Assembly (NCBI RefSeq): GCF_017874425.1
Contig: NZ_JAGGLL010000004.1
Span: 62,001-126,000 of the forward strand
Direction: 5' to 3'
DNA from: Clostridium punense
Lineage (GTDB): Bacteria > Bacillota > Clostridia > Clostridiales > Clostridiaceae
Length of the DNA: 64,000 bases
A model generated the notes under the pieces. The model worked only from the letters and a program-made list of their open reading frames with translations, was not told the DNA's origin and ran no database searches. Below, in pieces: positions 1-8,669 of this stretch (its first letter is position 1; the number at the start of each line of letters is the position of its first letter). A program made the translations under genes and the position numbers.

Positions 1-396
1 TTTTAAGGTGAATACATTTTCAAGCTTAACATTTTCTATAGGAGGAATAACAGGACTAGCACCAGTAGCAATCATTAATTTATCGTAATTGTCCTCAAAT
101 TCTTTTCCTGTAGTTAAGTCTAAAACTTTCAAAGTTTTATTATTTATATTAACATTTAAAACTTCGTGCTTTATATTAACTTCTATGCCACTTTCTTCAA
201 ACTCTTCTTTGGTTCTAGCTATCATTACCTTAGGATCTGTGAAGAAATCTCCAATGAAGTATGGAAGACCACAGGCTCCCCAAGAAACCACTTCAGTTCT
301 TTCATAGACTACTATATCTGCATTTTTATCAATTCGTTTTGCTTTTGCAGCAGCACTCATACCAGCTGCAACTCCACCTATTATAATTATTCTCAT
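1..396 (-). CDS. CoA-disulfide reductase / NADH oxidase family flavoprotein (3' part outside window)
   Basis: The reverse strand reads 132 codons from an ATG at 396 with a GGAGGCTT ribosome-binding site just upstream, and runs off the left edge without a stop. The N-terminus is a Rossmann FAD-binding segment (IIIIGGVAAGMSAAAKAKR). Near residue 43 the motif SWGACGLPYFIGD carries the single redox Cys typical of CoA-disulfide reductases, NADH oxidases and NADH peroxidases. Further on, LMIATGASPVIPP is the conserved ATG motif of this family. The protein should be a cytosolic FAD enzyme reducing a disulfide, O2 or peroxide with NAD(P)H; which substrate cannot be decided from the N-terminal third. 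Confidence 0.88.
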   Translation of the reverse strand, partial: MRIIIIGGVAAGMSAAAKAKRIDKNADIVVYERTEVVSWGACGLPYFIGDFFTDPKVMIARTKEEFEESGIEVNIKHEVLNVNINNKTLKVLDLTTGKEFEDNYDKLMIATGASPVIPPIENVKLENVFTLK

Positions 397-525
397 ATTA
401 AAGCCTCCTTTTTATGTGTAAATAGTAAAGTTAAATACAAGTATAATTTTACCTATAAATTACCTTTTTAACCATAGTTTTAGTATTATACATCATGAAA
501 AAATTAAATAGGTCAGTATGAGCAC

Positions 526-771
526 CTATTTTAATTCAATATTTTCTATACCTTTAGTATCAATTTTGTAGTTGCCTCTGTCAGCTTGTTTTTTAATAAA
601 TCCTTTCTTAGTTAACTCTTCAAGACAGGTTTTAAGAGTTCTGATGTGCTCCTTGTTATCGGACAAATTAAGGGCTACTCTAATTTTGGTAAGACTTTGT
701 GGTGATGATTCCTTATTTTCATATAGATAGTTTAAGATATTATCTTCAGTTTCTTTTATATTAGCTTTCAT
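526..771 (-). CDS. small winged-helix-like protein, 81 aa
   Basis: An 81-residue protein with a strong GGAGGACTT ribosome-binding site before its ATG. It has the pattern of a winged helix: helix 1 (EDNILNYLYENKE), a recognition-type region (SLTKIRVALNLSDNKEHI), then LKTCLEELTKKGFIKKQ leading into a beta wing (RGNYKIDTKG). This resembles MarR/ArsR-like or RepA-type DNA-binding folds, but no specific family is recognised. It lies downstream of the MITE-like repeat on the same strand as the upstream flavoprotein and may be a small transcriptional regulator. The function is inferred from the fold pattern only. Confidence 0.6.
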   Translation of the reverse strand: MKANIKETEDNILNYLYENKESSPQSLTKIRVALNLSDNKEHIRTLKTCLEELTKKGFIKKQADRGNYKIDTKGIENIELK

Positions 772-783
772 AGAAGTCCTCCT

Positions 784-966
784 TATAAGGCATCTTCAAA
801 AAATAAATAAGTCAATCTGCTCGTCTATTTTGTGCTATACTGCGTCAACAGAACCCTTTGATAGCCCCACTATCTGCGGAACCTGTTTTCTTGTCTGCAC
901 AAGCTTGCTTGTGAACACAAAATAGCCTTCACATCTTGGACTTGTTATTTATTTTCAAATGCCTAA
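784..966. repeat. MITE-like element, copy 1
   Basis: About 180 bp bounded by imperfect terminal inverted repeats: AGGCATCTTCAAAAAATAAA near 788 and, read on the other strand, AGGCATTTGAAAATAAATAA ending near 964. Inside is a second nested inverted repeat (CTATTTTGTGCT at 825-836 against GAACACAAAATAG near 913-925) and a short hairpin CACAAGC/GCTTGTG near 898-913. No reading frame of note is present. The same terminal sequence bounds a second, much shorter copy near 41.9 kb. Confidence 0.6.
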
Positions 967-1200
967 GTGTATTTATTCATGGTACATAATTATACTACAT
1001 AAATTACCATTTACAACAGGGGTTATAAATATAACTTTACCCAGGATAATAAATTTATTAAACTATATATGAAGTTTACTGATAATAGATTTTATGTTAT
1101 AGTACATTGGATTTTAGTATATAAGTTGCAATATTACTTCTGCATTATAAGATAATTTTATCCAACATATATTATAGAGAATGCAAAATAGACTTAGATA

Positions 1201-1230
1201 TATTAATGCATTATCTTTAATGCATTAATA
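1201..1230. promoter_or_regulatory. perfect 13-bp inverted repeat upstream of dinG
   Basis: TATTAATGCATTA at 1201-1213 and its exact reverse complement at 1218-1230 are separated by 4 nt. The palindrome lies 30 nt before the dinG start and could be an operator or a 5' leader hairpin. It contains the octamer TAATGCAT twice. Confidence 0.4.
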
Positions 1231-1260
1231 TAAATTATAAAAACTAAGGAAGAGATGCTT

Positions 1261-4200
1261 ATGAAACCCTATTCGTTGCTTAATAATGTAATATTTTTAG
1301 ATATAGAAACTACGGGAATAGATCCGTATAGTGATAGAATAATTGAAATTGGAGCTATAAAAATTAAGGGAGGAAAAGTTACTGAATTTAGTACATTAGT
1401 TAATCCCAAAAGACAAGTGCCATTAAATATCTTAGACTTGTGTAAAGACTTAAGCTTAGAGGAAATAAAACAGGCAAGACCCATTGAAGCAATAATGAAG
1501 GAATTTTTGATATTTATTGAGGATTTACCCCTAATTTGTCATAATGCTAGTTTTGAAAGAAGCTTTTTAAAGATTTCCAATGAATTTTTAGATTCTATGG
1601 AGCTTGCAGCTATTCTTTATCCTGAACTTTCAGAGTTTAATCTTCAATACTTAATAAAAAAGTTCTTGCCCAATTCTAGAGAAGAAAGTCATAGAGGCCT
1701 AAGTGATTCAAAGGATACCCTAGAGGTTTTAAATTATATGCTTAGTAGTTTTTACATAGAAAATGGCTATGCACTTCCAATGAGTATTTTAGAGCTTGAA
1801 AAGTGGAATTGGTATAAATATTTAACTAGTTTAAAAACTGAAGAGGTTAACTATTTTATTAATGACAAGTGGAAGAACAACACAAAACCCAAAACACAAC
1901 TTAACTTGAGTTTTGCATTAAAGGACTATGAAAAGCTTTTTAAAAGCCAGGATATATGGCAGAGACGAGGAAGCTCTTATACGGAAAGACCACAACAAAT
2001 AGAAGCCTCTAAGTATATGAGGCAAGGACTTCAGCAGGGAAATATCACTATAATGGAAGCACCTACAGGGCTAGGTAAAAGTTTAGCATACATATTGCCG
2101 GCATCCATATACACTTATTTAAATAGAGACTCTGGGGAAGACAAGGTTATAATTTCAACAAATACTAAAGGTCTTCAGAGTCAGTTAGTTGAAAAAGACA
2201 TTCCTAACCTTTTAGACACACTGAACTTAAGTGATGAAGTTAATTATACTTTAATAAAGGGTAAGGTAAATTATTTTTGTATAGATAGATTTATGGAAAT
2301 AGAATACCCCAAGGATATGGATGCTTTACTGGGATACACCTATATTAGAAGATATATTAGAGAAAAGGGCTTAGGTGATATTGAGCACATTAATTATGGG
2401 ATAAAGAAAGTTTTTAACCTAGAAGACCTAATACCAGAGAGTAATTGTGATTCAGATCTATGTGATGTAAATACCTGCAGGTTTAAAGAAGAATGCTTTT
2501 ATGCGGGAAAAGTAAGAGAGTTAAAGGAAGCACAGTTAGTGGTGGTAAATCATTCTCTTTTGTTAAAATGGCCTTATAAAGCAATTCTACCAATAAAAAA
2601 TATAGTAATAGATGAAGCACATAATCTTTCAAAGGAAGCTTATGATGCCTTCGAAAATGACCTAGTGTCAGAAAACCTGATAACATATTTAGATGAAATA
2701 TATAATAAAGAAGCTAAAAAGGGATATCTGTTATATTTATTAAAAAAGAGTAATATTAAAACTTTACCCATAGAGGATATAGAGAGAAATCTTCAAATTT
2801 GCTTTAAAACCATAAATAGAGTAGGGGATAGCTTAGAAAGATATATAAGAAGATTTAATATATCTACAGAATATAATGTGAAAGAACAATTAATTATAGA
2901 TGACTATCAACATAGAGAAATATGTTTTTCCTTAAAAGAACTTAGGGAGAACATCAATACTTTAAATTTATATTTAGAAAAAGCAGTCACTGTTCTTAAA
3001 GATATATCTTCCCTTGAAGGGGACAAAAGATTAAAAATGTTAGCAGAAAAAATAGAAGGAATTAATGGGTATATTTCTTTAATTGAGGATATGGTTGAGC
3101 AAAAGAAAAAGGATTACTGCTATTACTTTGAAGTAGATAAAAATCTTAGGTGGTGGAAGATATCCAGCATTCCTTTAGATGTTTCTAGCATTTTTTATGA
3201 TAAGGTTCTTAGCGAAATAAAAAGTTGCGCTTTTATTTCAGCAACTTTAGCTACAGACAGAGGATACGGTAGATTTAGAAACACTTTAGGTATTGATATT
3301 GCAAAATCCCAGAATAAAAAAATAGTAGAAGTTCAGCCAATAAAACCTGTGTTTAATTATAGTAAAAGAAGTGCTATTTATGCACCGGACATTTTATGTG
3401 GAGAAGCTAGTGAAAATTTTGTGAACAAGATGAAAGAATTTGTTTTGGCATTAATAAAAGAAATTGAAGGAAATATTCTTATACTTTTCACTAGTAAGAA
3501 AAGGTTAAATTCTTTTAGAAAAGAAGCAGCAGGAGAATTAAATGCCTTAGGAGTTAGATTAATTGAGAGTAAAAGAGATATACAAAAACTAAAATCAAGG
3601 GATCATAGATATGTTTTCATTGGATCAAAGGGATTTTTTGAAGGAGTAGACATTCCGGGAGATGCTATGAATACTGTGATTCTGGATAAAATGCCAAATA
3701 TTAATAGCAGGGAACCATTTTTTAAGGCCTTGATAGAGAATGAGCTATCCAAAGGTAAAAGTTACTGGCAGGCCTATGAAAATATTAATTTTCCTATTGT
3801 ATCTATAGATTTAAAACAAATATATGGGCGATTAATAAGGACGGAATATGATTATGGAGCTTTATTTATTTTGGATAAGTTTAATAATCAGGAGAGTAAA
3901 AATACCACTGTAAAAAAGGTAGAAAGGCTTATATATGGAGTTCCTATAATTAGAAGTAACTTAACCAGTACATTAAAAGATTTAAGAATAAGAACACTTC
4001 GATGGAAGATTATGAACTTATTTAAAATCTTAGGAGAAGTTAAAGAGGAGTTAAAGTTAGAAGTTAGAGAGCTACAAAAGGGAAATACATTTGAATCTGC
4101 AATAAGTATTGAGAAATTTATAAATGATTATTTAAAACAAGAGTATGAAAAGAGAAAGTTATTTTGGGATATAAACATTAAAATAAATAATGCATTTAAA

Positions 4201-4284
4201 GTGGAGATTAACAAAGAAGAAATAGGCCTTGGAGCTAATAAGGAAAAAGTAAGTAAGTACTTTAAGGATATAATGAGACAATAA
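1261..4284 (+). CDS. dinG: DinG-family ATP-dependent DNA helicase with N-terminal DEDDh exonuclease domain
   Basis: Superfamily-2 helicase of the DinG/XPD type fused to a DnaQ-like 3'-5' exonuclease, about 1007 aa. Residues 10-170 hold the exonuclease motifs DIETTG, CHNASFERSF and HRGLSDSKDT. The helicase part has Walker A (APTGLGKS, near residue 270), a set of Cys between about 340 and 420 (CDSDLCDVNTC) as expected for the XPD/DinG 4Fe-4S cluster, a DEAH box (IDEAHN near 450) and the late motif GSKGFFEGVDIPG. It probably unwinds DNA with 5' overhangs or R-loops during repair. ATG codons exist at 1255 and 1261; the AAGGAAG site is spaced properly only for 1261. A terminator follows. Confidence 0.93.
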   Translation: MKPYSLLNNVIFLDIETTGIDPYSDRIIEIGAIKIKGGKVTEFSTLVNPKRQVPLNILDLCKDLSLEEIKQARPIEAIMKEFLIFIEDLPLICHNASFERSFLKISNEFLDSMELAAILYPELSEFNLQYLIKKFLPNSREESHRGLSDSKDTLEVLNYMLSSFYIENGYALPMSILELEKWNWYKYLTSLKTEEVNYFINDKWKNNTKPKTQLNLSFALKDYEKLFKSQDIWQRRGSSYTERPQQIEASKYMRQGLQQGNITIMEAPTGLGKSLAYILPASIYTYLNRDSGEDKVIISTNTKGLQSQLVEKDIPNLLDTLNLSDEVNYTLIKGKVNYFCIDRFMEIEYPKDMDALLGYTYIRRYIREKGLGDIEHINYGIKKVFNLEDLIPESNCDSDLCDVNTCRFKEECFYAGKVRELKEAQLVVVNHSLLLKWPYKAILPIKNIVIDEAHNLSKEAYDAFENDLVSENLITYLDEIYNKEAKKGYLLYLLKKSNIKTLPIEDIERNLQICFKTINRVGDSLERYIRRFNISTEYNVKEQLIIDDYQHREICFSLKELRENINTLNLYLEKAVTVLKDISSLEGDKRLKMLAEKIEGINGYISLIEDMVEQKKKDYCYYFEVDKNLRWWKISSIPLDVSSIFYDKVLSEIKSCAFISATLATDRGYGRFRNTLGIDIAKSQNKKIVEVQPIKPVFNYSKRSAIYAPDILCGEASENFVNKMKEFVLALIKEIEGNILILFTSKKRLNSFRKEAAGELNALGVRLIESKRDIQKLKSRDHRYVFIGSKGFFEGVDIPGDAMNTVILDKMPNINSREPFFKALIENELSKGKSYWQAYENINFPIVSIDLKQIYGRLIRTEYDYGALFILDKFNNQESKNTTVKKVERLIYGVPIIRSNLTSTLKDLRIRTLRWKIMNLFKILGEVKEELKLEVRELQKGNTFESAISIEKFINDYLKQEYEKRKLFWDINIKINNAFKVEINKEEIGLGANKEKVSKYFKDIMRQ

Positions 4285-4312
4285 AGCTTTATGTTATTAA
4301 AGCTTTATTTTT
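4281..4312 (+). terminator. intrinsic terminator after dinG
   Basis: Inverted repeat ATAAAGCTTTA / TAAAGCTTTAT with a 6-nt loop followed by a T-run, overlapping the stop codon region of dinG. Confidence 0.7.
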
Positions 4313-4700
4313 GCAAAAAACAAATTTTTAGATTCTTAAGGCTGGAATGTTGTGGATTTCAGAAAGTATGTAAAGAGGGCAACAATCAAAAGTTAGTTAT
4401 GACATCATGTGGTTACTAGTTTTCATTTTATAAGGAAATTACTTTTAGTTTAATAGTTAATATTATTTTATAAAGTTACCCTTGCCTTCGTAAGAGATAC
4501 AAGTTTAAAAGAGCTTCGAGAGGTGTATAGTAAAAATTTAGTGTACTACTTCTAATTTTATAGAACAAAACAACATTACCTATCATAAAATATATAAATC
4601 CTTGTTTTACAAGTAGCATAATTTTAGAATAAATTACGTAGTTTGCTTAGTTGCTTTAAAAGTCATTTTTGAGTTTTTATTATAGGCGGGTGATAGTGTA
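4313..4700. other. intergenic region, no gene seen
   Basis: About 390 bp of AT-rich DNA between the dinG terminator and the Csp-like gene. No ORF with a ribosome-binding site or clear RNA structure is visible. The promoter of the downstream gene should lie here but cannot be assigned confidently. Confidence 0.5.
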
Positions 4701-6626
4701 ATGGATTATACAAGACATACCTCCCTTTTAAAATATAATAAAGTAGATAGGGAAGGAAATGTTCAAATTGGATTAACTGCTGAAGAGGCAAGAAAATATT
4801 ACTTGGATGAAAATTATGAAACTTACTTTGTTGAGTACATTGGGGATTTGCCAAATCAAATTAGTAATGTAGACTTTGCTCATATTTATATGACAAATAG
4901 ATTTTTTGCTCTTTTGTTTGTTAAAAAAGGGATGATAAGCGAAGTTCTTAGGATGTTTCCCCAAATTATAAATTTGGAAAGGAGCGCACCTTTTACTTTA
5001 TTAGGCATGAGTGAGACTGGCGATGTAGCTGACATAATAATTAATAGAGAGGATACCTCATTAAATGGAAGTGGTGTTTTAGCAGCCATAATTGCAACAG
5101 GAATAGATTACTTAAATCCAAGATTTATGAACTCTGATAATACTACAAGGATACTCACAATATGGGATCAGTCGATTAATGATGGTAACATTCCACCAGG
5201 TCTTTTATTTGGTACTCAATTTACAAGAGAGAACATAAATGAAGCAATAAAAGTAAGTGAAAGTGGTGGAAACCCATATGATATTGTAAGTCATAGGGAT
5301 GAAGTTGGGTATGGAACTGCAATTGCAGGTATAGTAGGCGGAAGGAACCTAAGAGATATGGATATTATAACAAGCTTTGCACCAAATTGTGAATTTGTTA
5401 TTGTAAAGCTTAAATCTATGAAGAGAAGCAATGCAGAATTATGGGGAATAGAGAACTATGAACAAGGAGTTTATGATAGCAATGATGTAGTAGCTGCATT
5501 TAGATATATAGATGAACTCCAGCAGAGACTAAGAAGACCAGTAGTTGTGTATTCAGCAACCGGAACTAACCTAGGAGGTCATGATGGTGGGGCAATAGCT
5601 GAAAGATATATAGATAGTATCACTATTAATAGAAATCTAATTTTTGCTACAAGCACTGGGGATCAAGGAAATACTCCAATACATCTTAGAGAAACATTTC
5701 CTCAGGGGAGTATCGAAAAACAAGTTAAAATCCAAGTCAGTGAAGAAGAAAAGAATCTAAATTTTTTCTTATATGTTATAGCTCCAGATCAAGTTTCCAT
5801 AGGGATTATTTCACCAAATGGTGATAGAATTGAAAGAGTCAATATTGAGCCTATCAATGGTGCGGAAGTTACTTTAACCCTTGGGGGTAGCTCAATTACA
5901 ATTCAATACTTTACAGAAAAAAAAGGCCCAGGAGTTAATAGGTTGGATCAAAGATTAGACTTTTTTATAAGAAATACTGCTGGGGGCGTGTGGACCATAA
6001 TTATTTTTGGCGAATATGTTTTGAATGGGGAATATGATTTGTGGCTAGAGCAAAAGCAGTTTTTAAAAGGAAACACTGGTTTTATAGAGGCTATACCTAA
6101 TACAACCTTAATGACACCTTCTACAGCTACTAATATAGTGGTTTGTTCAACTTATAATCAAGTAGAAGGCAAGCTTTATATCGACTCTGGAAAAGGATTC
6201 ACTAGAGATGGAAGAATTGTACCAACTATAGCTATTCCAGGGCAAAATATTAGAACTATAGTTGCAAATAATAAATCTGTTATTATGAGTGGTCCAGCAG
6301 TGGCAGGAGCTGTTCTTGCAGGAATAGTAACTTTAATGTATCAGTGGGGAGTAGTTCTGGGTAATGATATAAATATTTATTATTCCAAAATAAAAAGCTA
6401 TTTTATATCTTCTACCACTAAAGAGAAGAATCAAGAATATCCAAATATAGAAACTGGTTTTGGAGTACTTAATGTAAAGAAGCTATTTCAAACTTTAAAT
6501 GAAGCATCTCAGTTACAGAATGGAACTGAAAGGCATGGAGCTATTGAGTTGGATTGTAAAGAGGAAAGCGGACTATTTATTTGTATACCAAGAGATATTT
6601 ATAAAAGAATAAAAGAAATACTTTAA
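4701..6626 (+). CDS. Csp-like subtilisin-family pseudoprotease (germination-type), catalytic triad lost
   Basis: A 641-residue subtilase-fold protein of the clostridial Csp (germination protease) type: no signal peptide, a prodomain of about 95 residues, then the S8 core. The three catalytic positions are recognisable and all substituted. In IIATGIDYLNP Asp is Ala132; in DEVGYGTAIAG His is Tyr204; in MSGPAVAGAVLAG the usual GTS is GPA, so Ser is Ala533. The oxyanion Asn is kept (ATGTNLGGHDG, about residue 290). The family includes active CspB, which cleaves pro-SleC, and pseudoproteases such as C. difficile CspC and the CspA part of CspBA, which signal germination. This gene stands alone, without cspA/B or sleC beside it. 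The fold is certain; the germination role is inferred. Confidence 0.85.
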   Translation: MDYTRHTSLLKYNKVDREGNVQIGLTAEEARKYYLDENYETYFVEYIGDLPNQISNVDFAHIYMTNRFFALLFVKKGMISEVLRMFPQIINLERSAPFTLLGMSETGDVADIIINREDTSLNGSGVLAAIIATGIDYLNPRFMNSDNTTRILTIWDQSINDGNIPPGLLFGTQFTRENINEAIKVSESGGNPYDIVSHRDEVGYGTAIAGIVGGRNLRDMDIITSFAPNCEFVIVKLKSMKRSNAELWGIENYEQGVYDSNDVVAAFRYIDELQQRLRRPVVVYSATGTNLGGHDGGAIAERYIDSITINRNLIFATSTGDQGNTPIHLRETFPQGSIEKQVKIQVSEEEKNLNFFLYVIAPDQVSIGIISPNGDRIERVNIEPINGAEVTLTLGGSSITIQYFTEKKGPGVNRLDQRLDFFIRNTAGGVWTIIIFGEYVLNGEYDLWLEQKQFLKGNTGFIEAIPNTTLMTPSTATNIVVCSTYNQVEGKLYIDSGKGFTRDGRIVPTIAIPGQNIRTIVANNKSVIMSGPAVAGAVLAGIVTLMYQWGVVLGNDINIYYSKIKSYFISSTTKEKNQEYPNIETGFGVLNVKKLFQTLNEASQLQNGTERHGAIELDCKEESGLFICIPRDIYKRIKEIL

Positions 6627-6742
6627 ATTATTCCAACTATTATGAGTCCAAGTTAATACTTAATTAGTATATTTAACATGTTAATTCTTTTAAGGGGTTT
6701 AGTTATGAATAGAATATATGTTTATATTAGAAATTTATAGTA

Positions 6743-6790
6743 TATATACAAAAGCTTCTCTAACCTTTAAATGAGAAGCTTTTGTATATT
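6743..6790. terminator. bidirectional terminator between convergent genes
   Basis: ATACAAAAGCTTCTC and its complement GAGAAGCTTTTGTAT form a long stem with a short A/T loop, flanked by A-rich and T-rich tracts, between the Csp-like gene and the convergent PHP-domain gene. Confidence 0.85.
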
Positions 6791-6854
6791 AATTTTTAGA
6801 ATCAAGTACTTTATGGTGTGTTAGACATAAAGGTTTAGTTACATTGCTGCTTAT

Positions 6855-7688
6855 TTATGATTTATATCTATGTAGGAACTTATTAAAGTATTCATCAGTT
6901 ATAGTCATATCTCCTAACATTCCATGCTTTGTATCACCAGATAAAATTCCATGAAAATCCGAGCCACAGGTCATAAGTAAGCCCTTATATCTACAAAGAC
7001 TTATAAGTTCATCAGTTTCTCTTTTAAAGTTTTGAAAATAAATAGCTTCTAATCCGTCAAAATCGAAGCTTAAAAACTCCTTAATGGGGGTCTTTTTTAT
7101 AAGCTTAGGATGGGCTAAAATAACAACACAGTTATATTTTTTTAGCATTGCTATACCTTCAGGGATAGATACTTTTTTATTTTCTATATAGGCAGGGCTA
7201 TCCTTGCTAATAAACTTATCAAAAATATAGTTCCACTCATAAGGATAACCAGCTTCTATGATTGCTTGGGCAAGGTGGGGTCTAGCAACTACACCTTCAC
7301 CAAGCTCTAAAACCCTATTTAAATCAATTTTTATATTAAAATATTTTTCCAGATTTTCAACCATTAAAGTTGCTCTGTTTAACCGAGACTCTTTCAATGA
7401 GGATAGATAAGATAAAAGTTCAGGATTTTTATAGCCATCCCCCTTAAAATAACCTAATATGTGGATGCTTTCTCCCTTGTGAATGCAACTTAGTTCAATA
7501 CCAGGAATTACATTTACACCTAGTTCCTTGCCTTTAATTAAGGCTTCTTCAACACCATCAGTGGTATCGTGGTCTGTTATTGCTAAAAGTTCTACAGTTT
7601 TTTCCTTTGCTAAGGTTACAACTTGTGAGGGAGATAGTCTTCCATCAGAAGCTGTTGTATGGCAATGAAACTCTGCACGAATATTCAT
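6855..7688 (-). CDS. PHP-domain phosphoesterase (YciV/RNase AM-like)
   Basis: A 277-residue cytosolic PHP-superfamily protein. Metal-binding motifs are FHCHTTASDG at the N-terminus, AITDHDTTDG, PGIELSC, VILAHPKL and CGSDFHG, in the order seen in the TrpH/YciV group, whose members are 3',5'-nucleoside bisphosphate phosphatases or 5'-3' exonucleases trimming RNA. Its ATG overlaps the stop codon of the upstream FrnE-like selenoprotein gene (TAATG), so the two are translationally coupled. The exact substrate cannot be read from the sequence. Confidence 0.85.
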   Translation of the reverse strand: MNIRAEFHCHTTASDGRLSPSQVVTLAKEKTVELLAITDHDTTDGVEEALIKGKELGVNVIPGIELSCIHKGESIHILGYFKGDGYKNPELLSYLSSLKESRLNRATLMVENLEKYFNIKIDLNRVLELGEGVVARPHLAQAIIEAGYPYEWNYIFDKFISKDSPAYIENKKVSIPEGIAMLKKYNCVVILAHPKLIKKTPIKEFLSFDFDGLEAIYFQNFKRETDELISLCRYKGLLMTCGSDFHGILSGDTKHGMLGDMTITDEYFNKFLHRYKS

Positions 7689-8284
7689 TAAAACACATCC
7701 TTTAAAACTCTTTCGAACTCATCCATACTTACAGCACCTACTATCTTTTTCTCACCATTTATTATAAAGGTGGGTATACTATTTATTTTGTAATTTTCAG
7801 CTTCAATTTTTATTGACTTTAATCTTTCTTTATAATATTTCTCTTCAATCCTCTTGTGAAGTTCCTGTAAGTTAAGGTTACATTTTAATGCTACCTCATC
7901 GATAACATCCATAGAGCCAATATCTTTACAGTCTGTGAAATATGCTTTAAACATTAACTCATGAAATTCATGGTATTTTTCCATATCCCTAGCATATTCA
8001 CTAGCTTGTATAGCAAGATTTGAATTAGAAAGTTTAGTAAAATCACCAAATTGAATTCCATAAGGGTGTCCACTAATATTAAGCATTTCTTTCATTCGTT
8101 TGAGTTTTGTATTAGGGAATATTTCAGTTAGTTCCTCACCAAAGGGGGGAACTTCAGGATGAATTTCAAAGCTATACCAATTATCTTCTATTTCATAATT
8201 CTTTTTTAATTCAGCAACTATACCTGTTGCGACATAGCAGAAGGGTCAAATAAAATCTGAGAATATTTTTATATTGTATTTCAT
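7688..8284 (-). CDS. FrnE/DsbA-family thiol oxidoreductase, predicted selenoprotein (UGA = Sec13)
   Basis: Reading the reverse strand from ATG at 8284 (AAAGGAATG site upstream) gives one 198-codon frame interrupted only by TGA at 8246-8248, in the context SDFI-U-PFCYVA. In FrnE-type DsbA proteins this is the first Cys of the CPxC redox motif, so the UGA replaces exactly the catalytic cysteine. Downstream, residues through SIPTFIING (cis-Pro loop) and the C-terminus match the thioredoxin fold with helical insertion. Fifteen nucleotides after the UGA the mRNA has a GCAAC/GUUGC hairpin with a GGU-containing loop, as in bacterial SECIS elements. An annotator ignoring Sec would start at 8095 and lose the active site. 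It is probably a cytosolic disulfide oxidoreductase or isomerase with unknown substrate. Confidence 0.85.
8211..8248 (-). promoter_or_regulatory. SECIS-like element of the FrnE-like gene
   Basis: On the minus-strand mRNA the UGA (8248-8246) is followed after 15 nt by stem GCAAC (8230-8226), 7-nt loop AGGUAUA, and stem GUUGC (8218-8214). Loop position and the GGU at its 5' side match the bacterial SECIS rule (apical loop 16-37 nt after UGA, G among the first two loop bases). The lower stem is irregular. Confidence 0.7.
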
Positions 8285-8669
8285 TTTAGGTCATTCCTTT
8301 CAATATTTAAATGTAATACTCTTATTATAACAAAATACTATAAAATAAGTATTGTTATTAATAAATCACAACACTTAAAGCATTTGTTATAATCATAAGC
8401 AATATTCTATAAATCATTAAAAAAGTACAACCCCTATTTATTGCTACAAAGTTGAAGAAATTGTTTAAGTAAAGTTTATATTCTTCTAATAACTAAATTA
8501 CAATGTATACTGAATAAATTTATGAGGTTTACAACTTTATTTTTACAATATAAATATAAAATATTTGTAGAGAAATATATGTCGAAAAATGATATAATGT
8601 AAACCTAAATAGATTAAAATTATTTTAAGGATAAATATTTCAATTTTGTACATGAAGAGTGAGGGAACT
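8285..8669. other. divergent intergenic region
   Basis: Holds divergent promoters for the frnE-like/PHP operon (TATAAT on the minus strand at 8324-8329) and for the YgiQ gene (TATAAT at 8593-8598). No further ORF or structured RNA is seen. Confidence 0.45.

Noticed and set aside
7688-8095. 135-codon FrnE-like ORF starting at 8095
   Set aside because: It is the 3' part of the UGA-containing gene; the in-frame sequence upstream encodes the thioredoxin motif.
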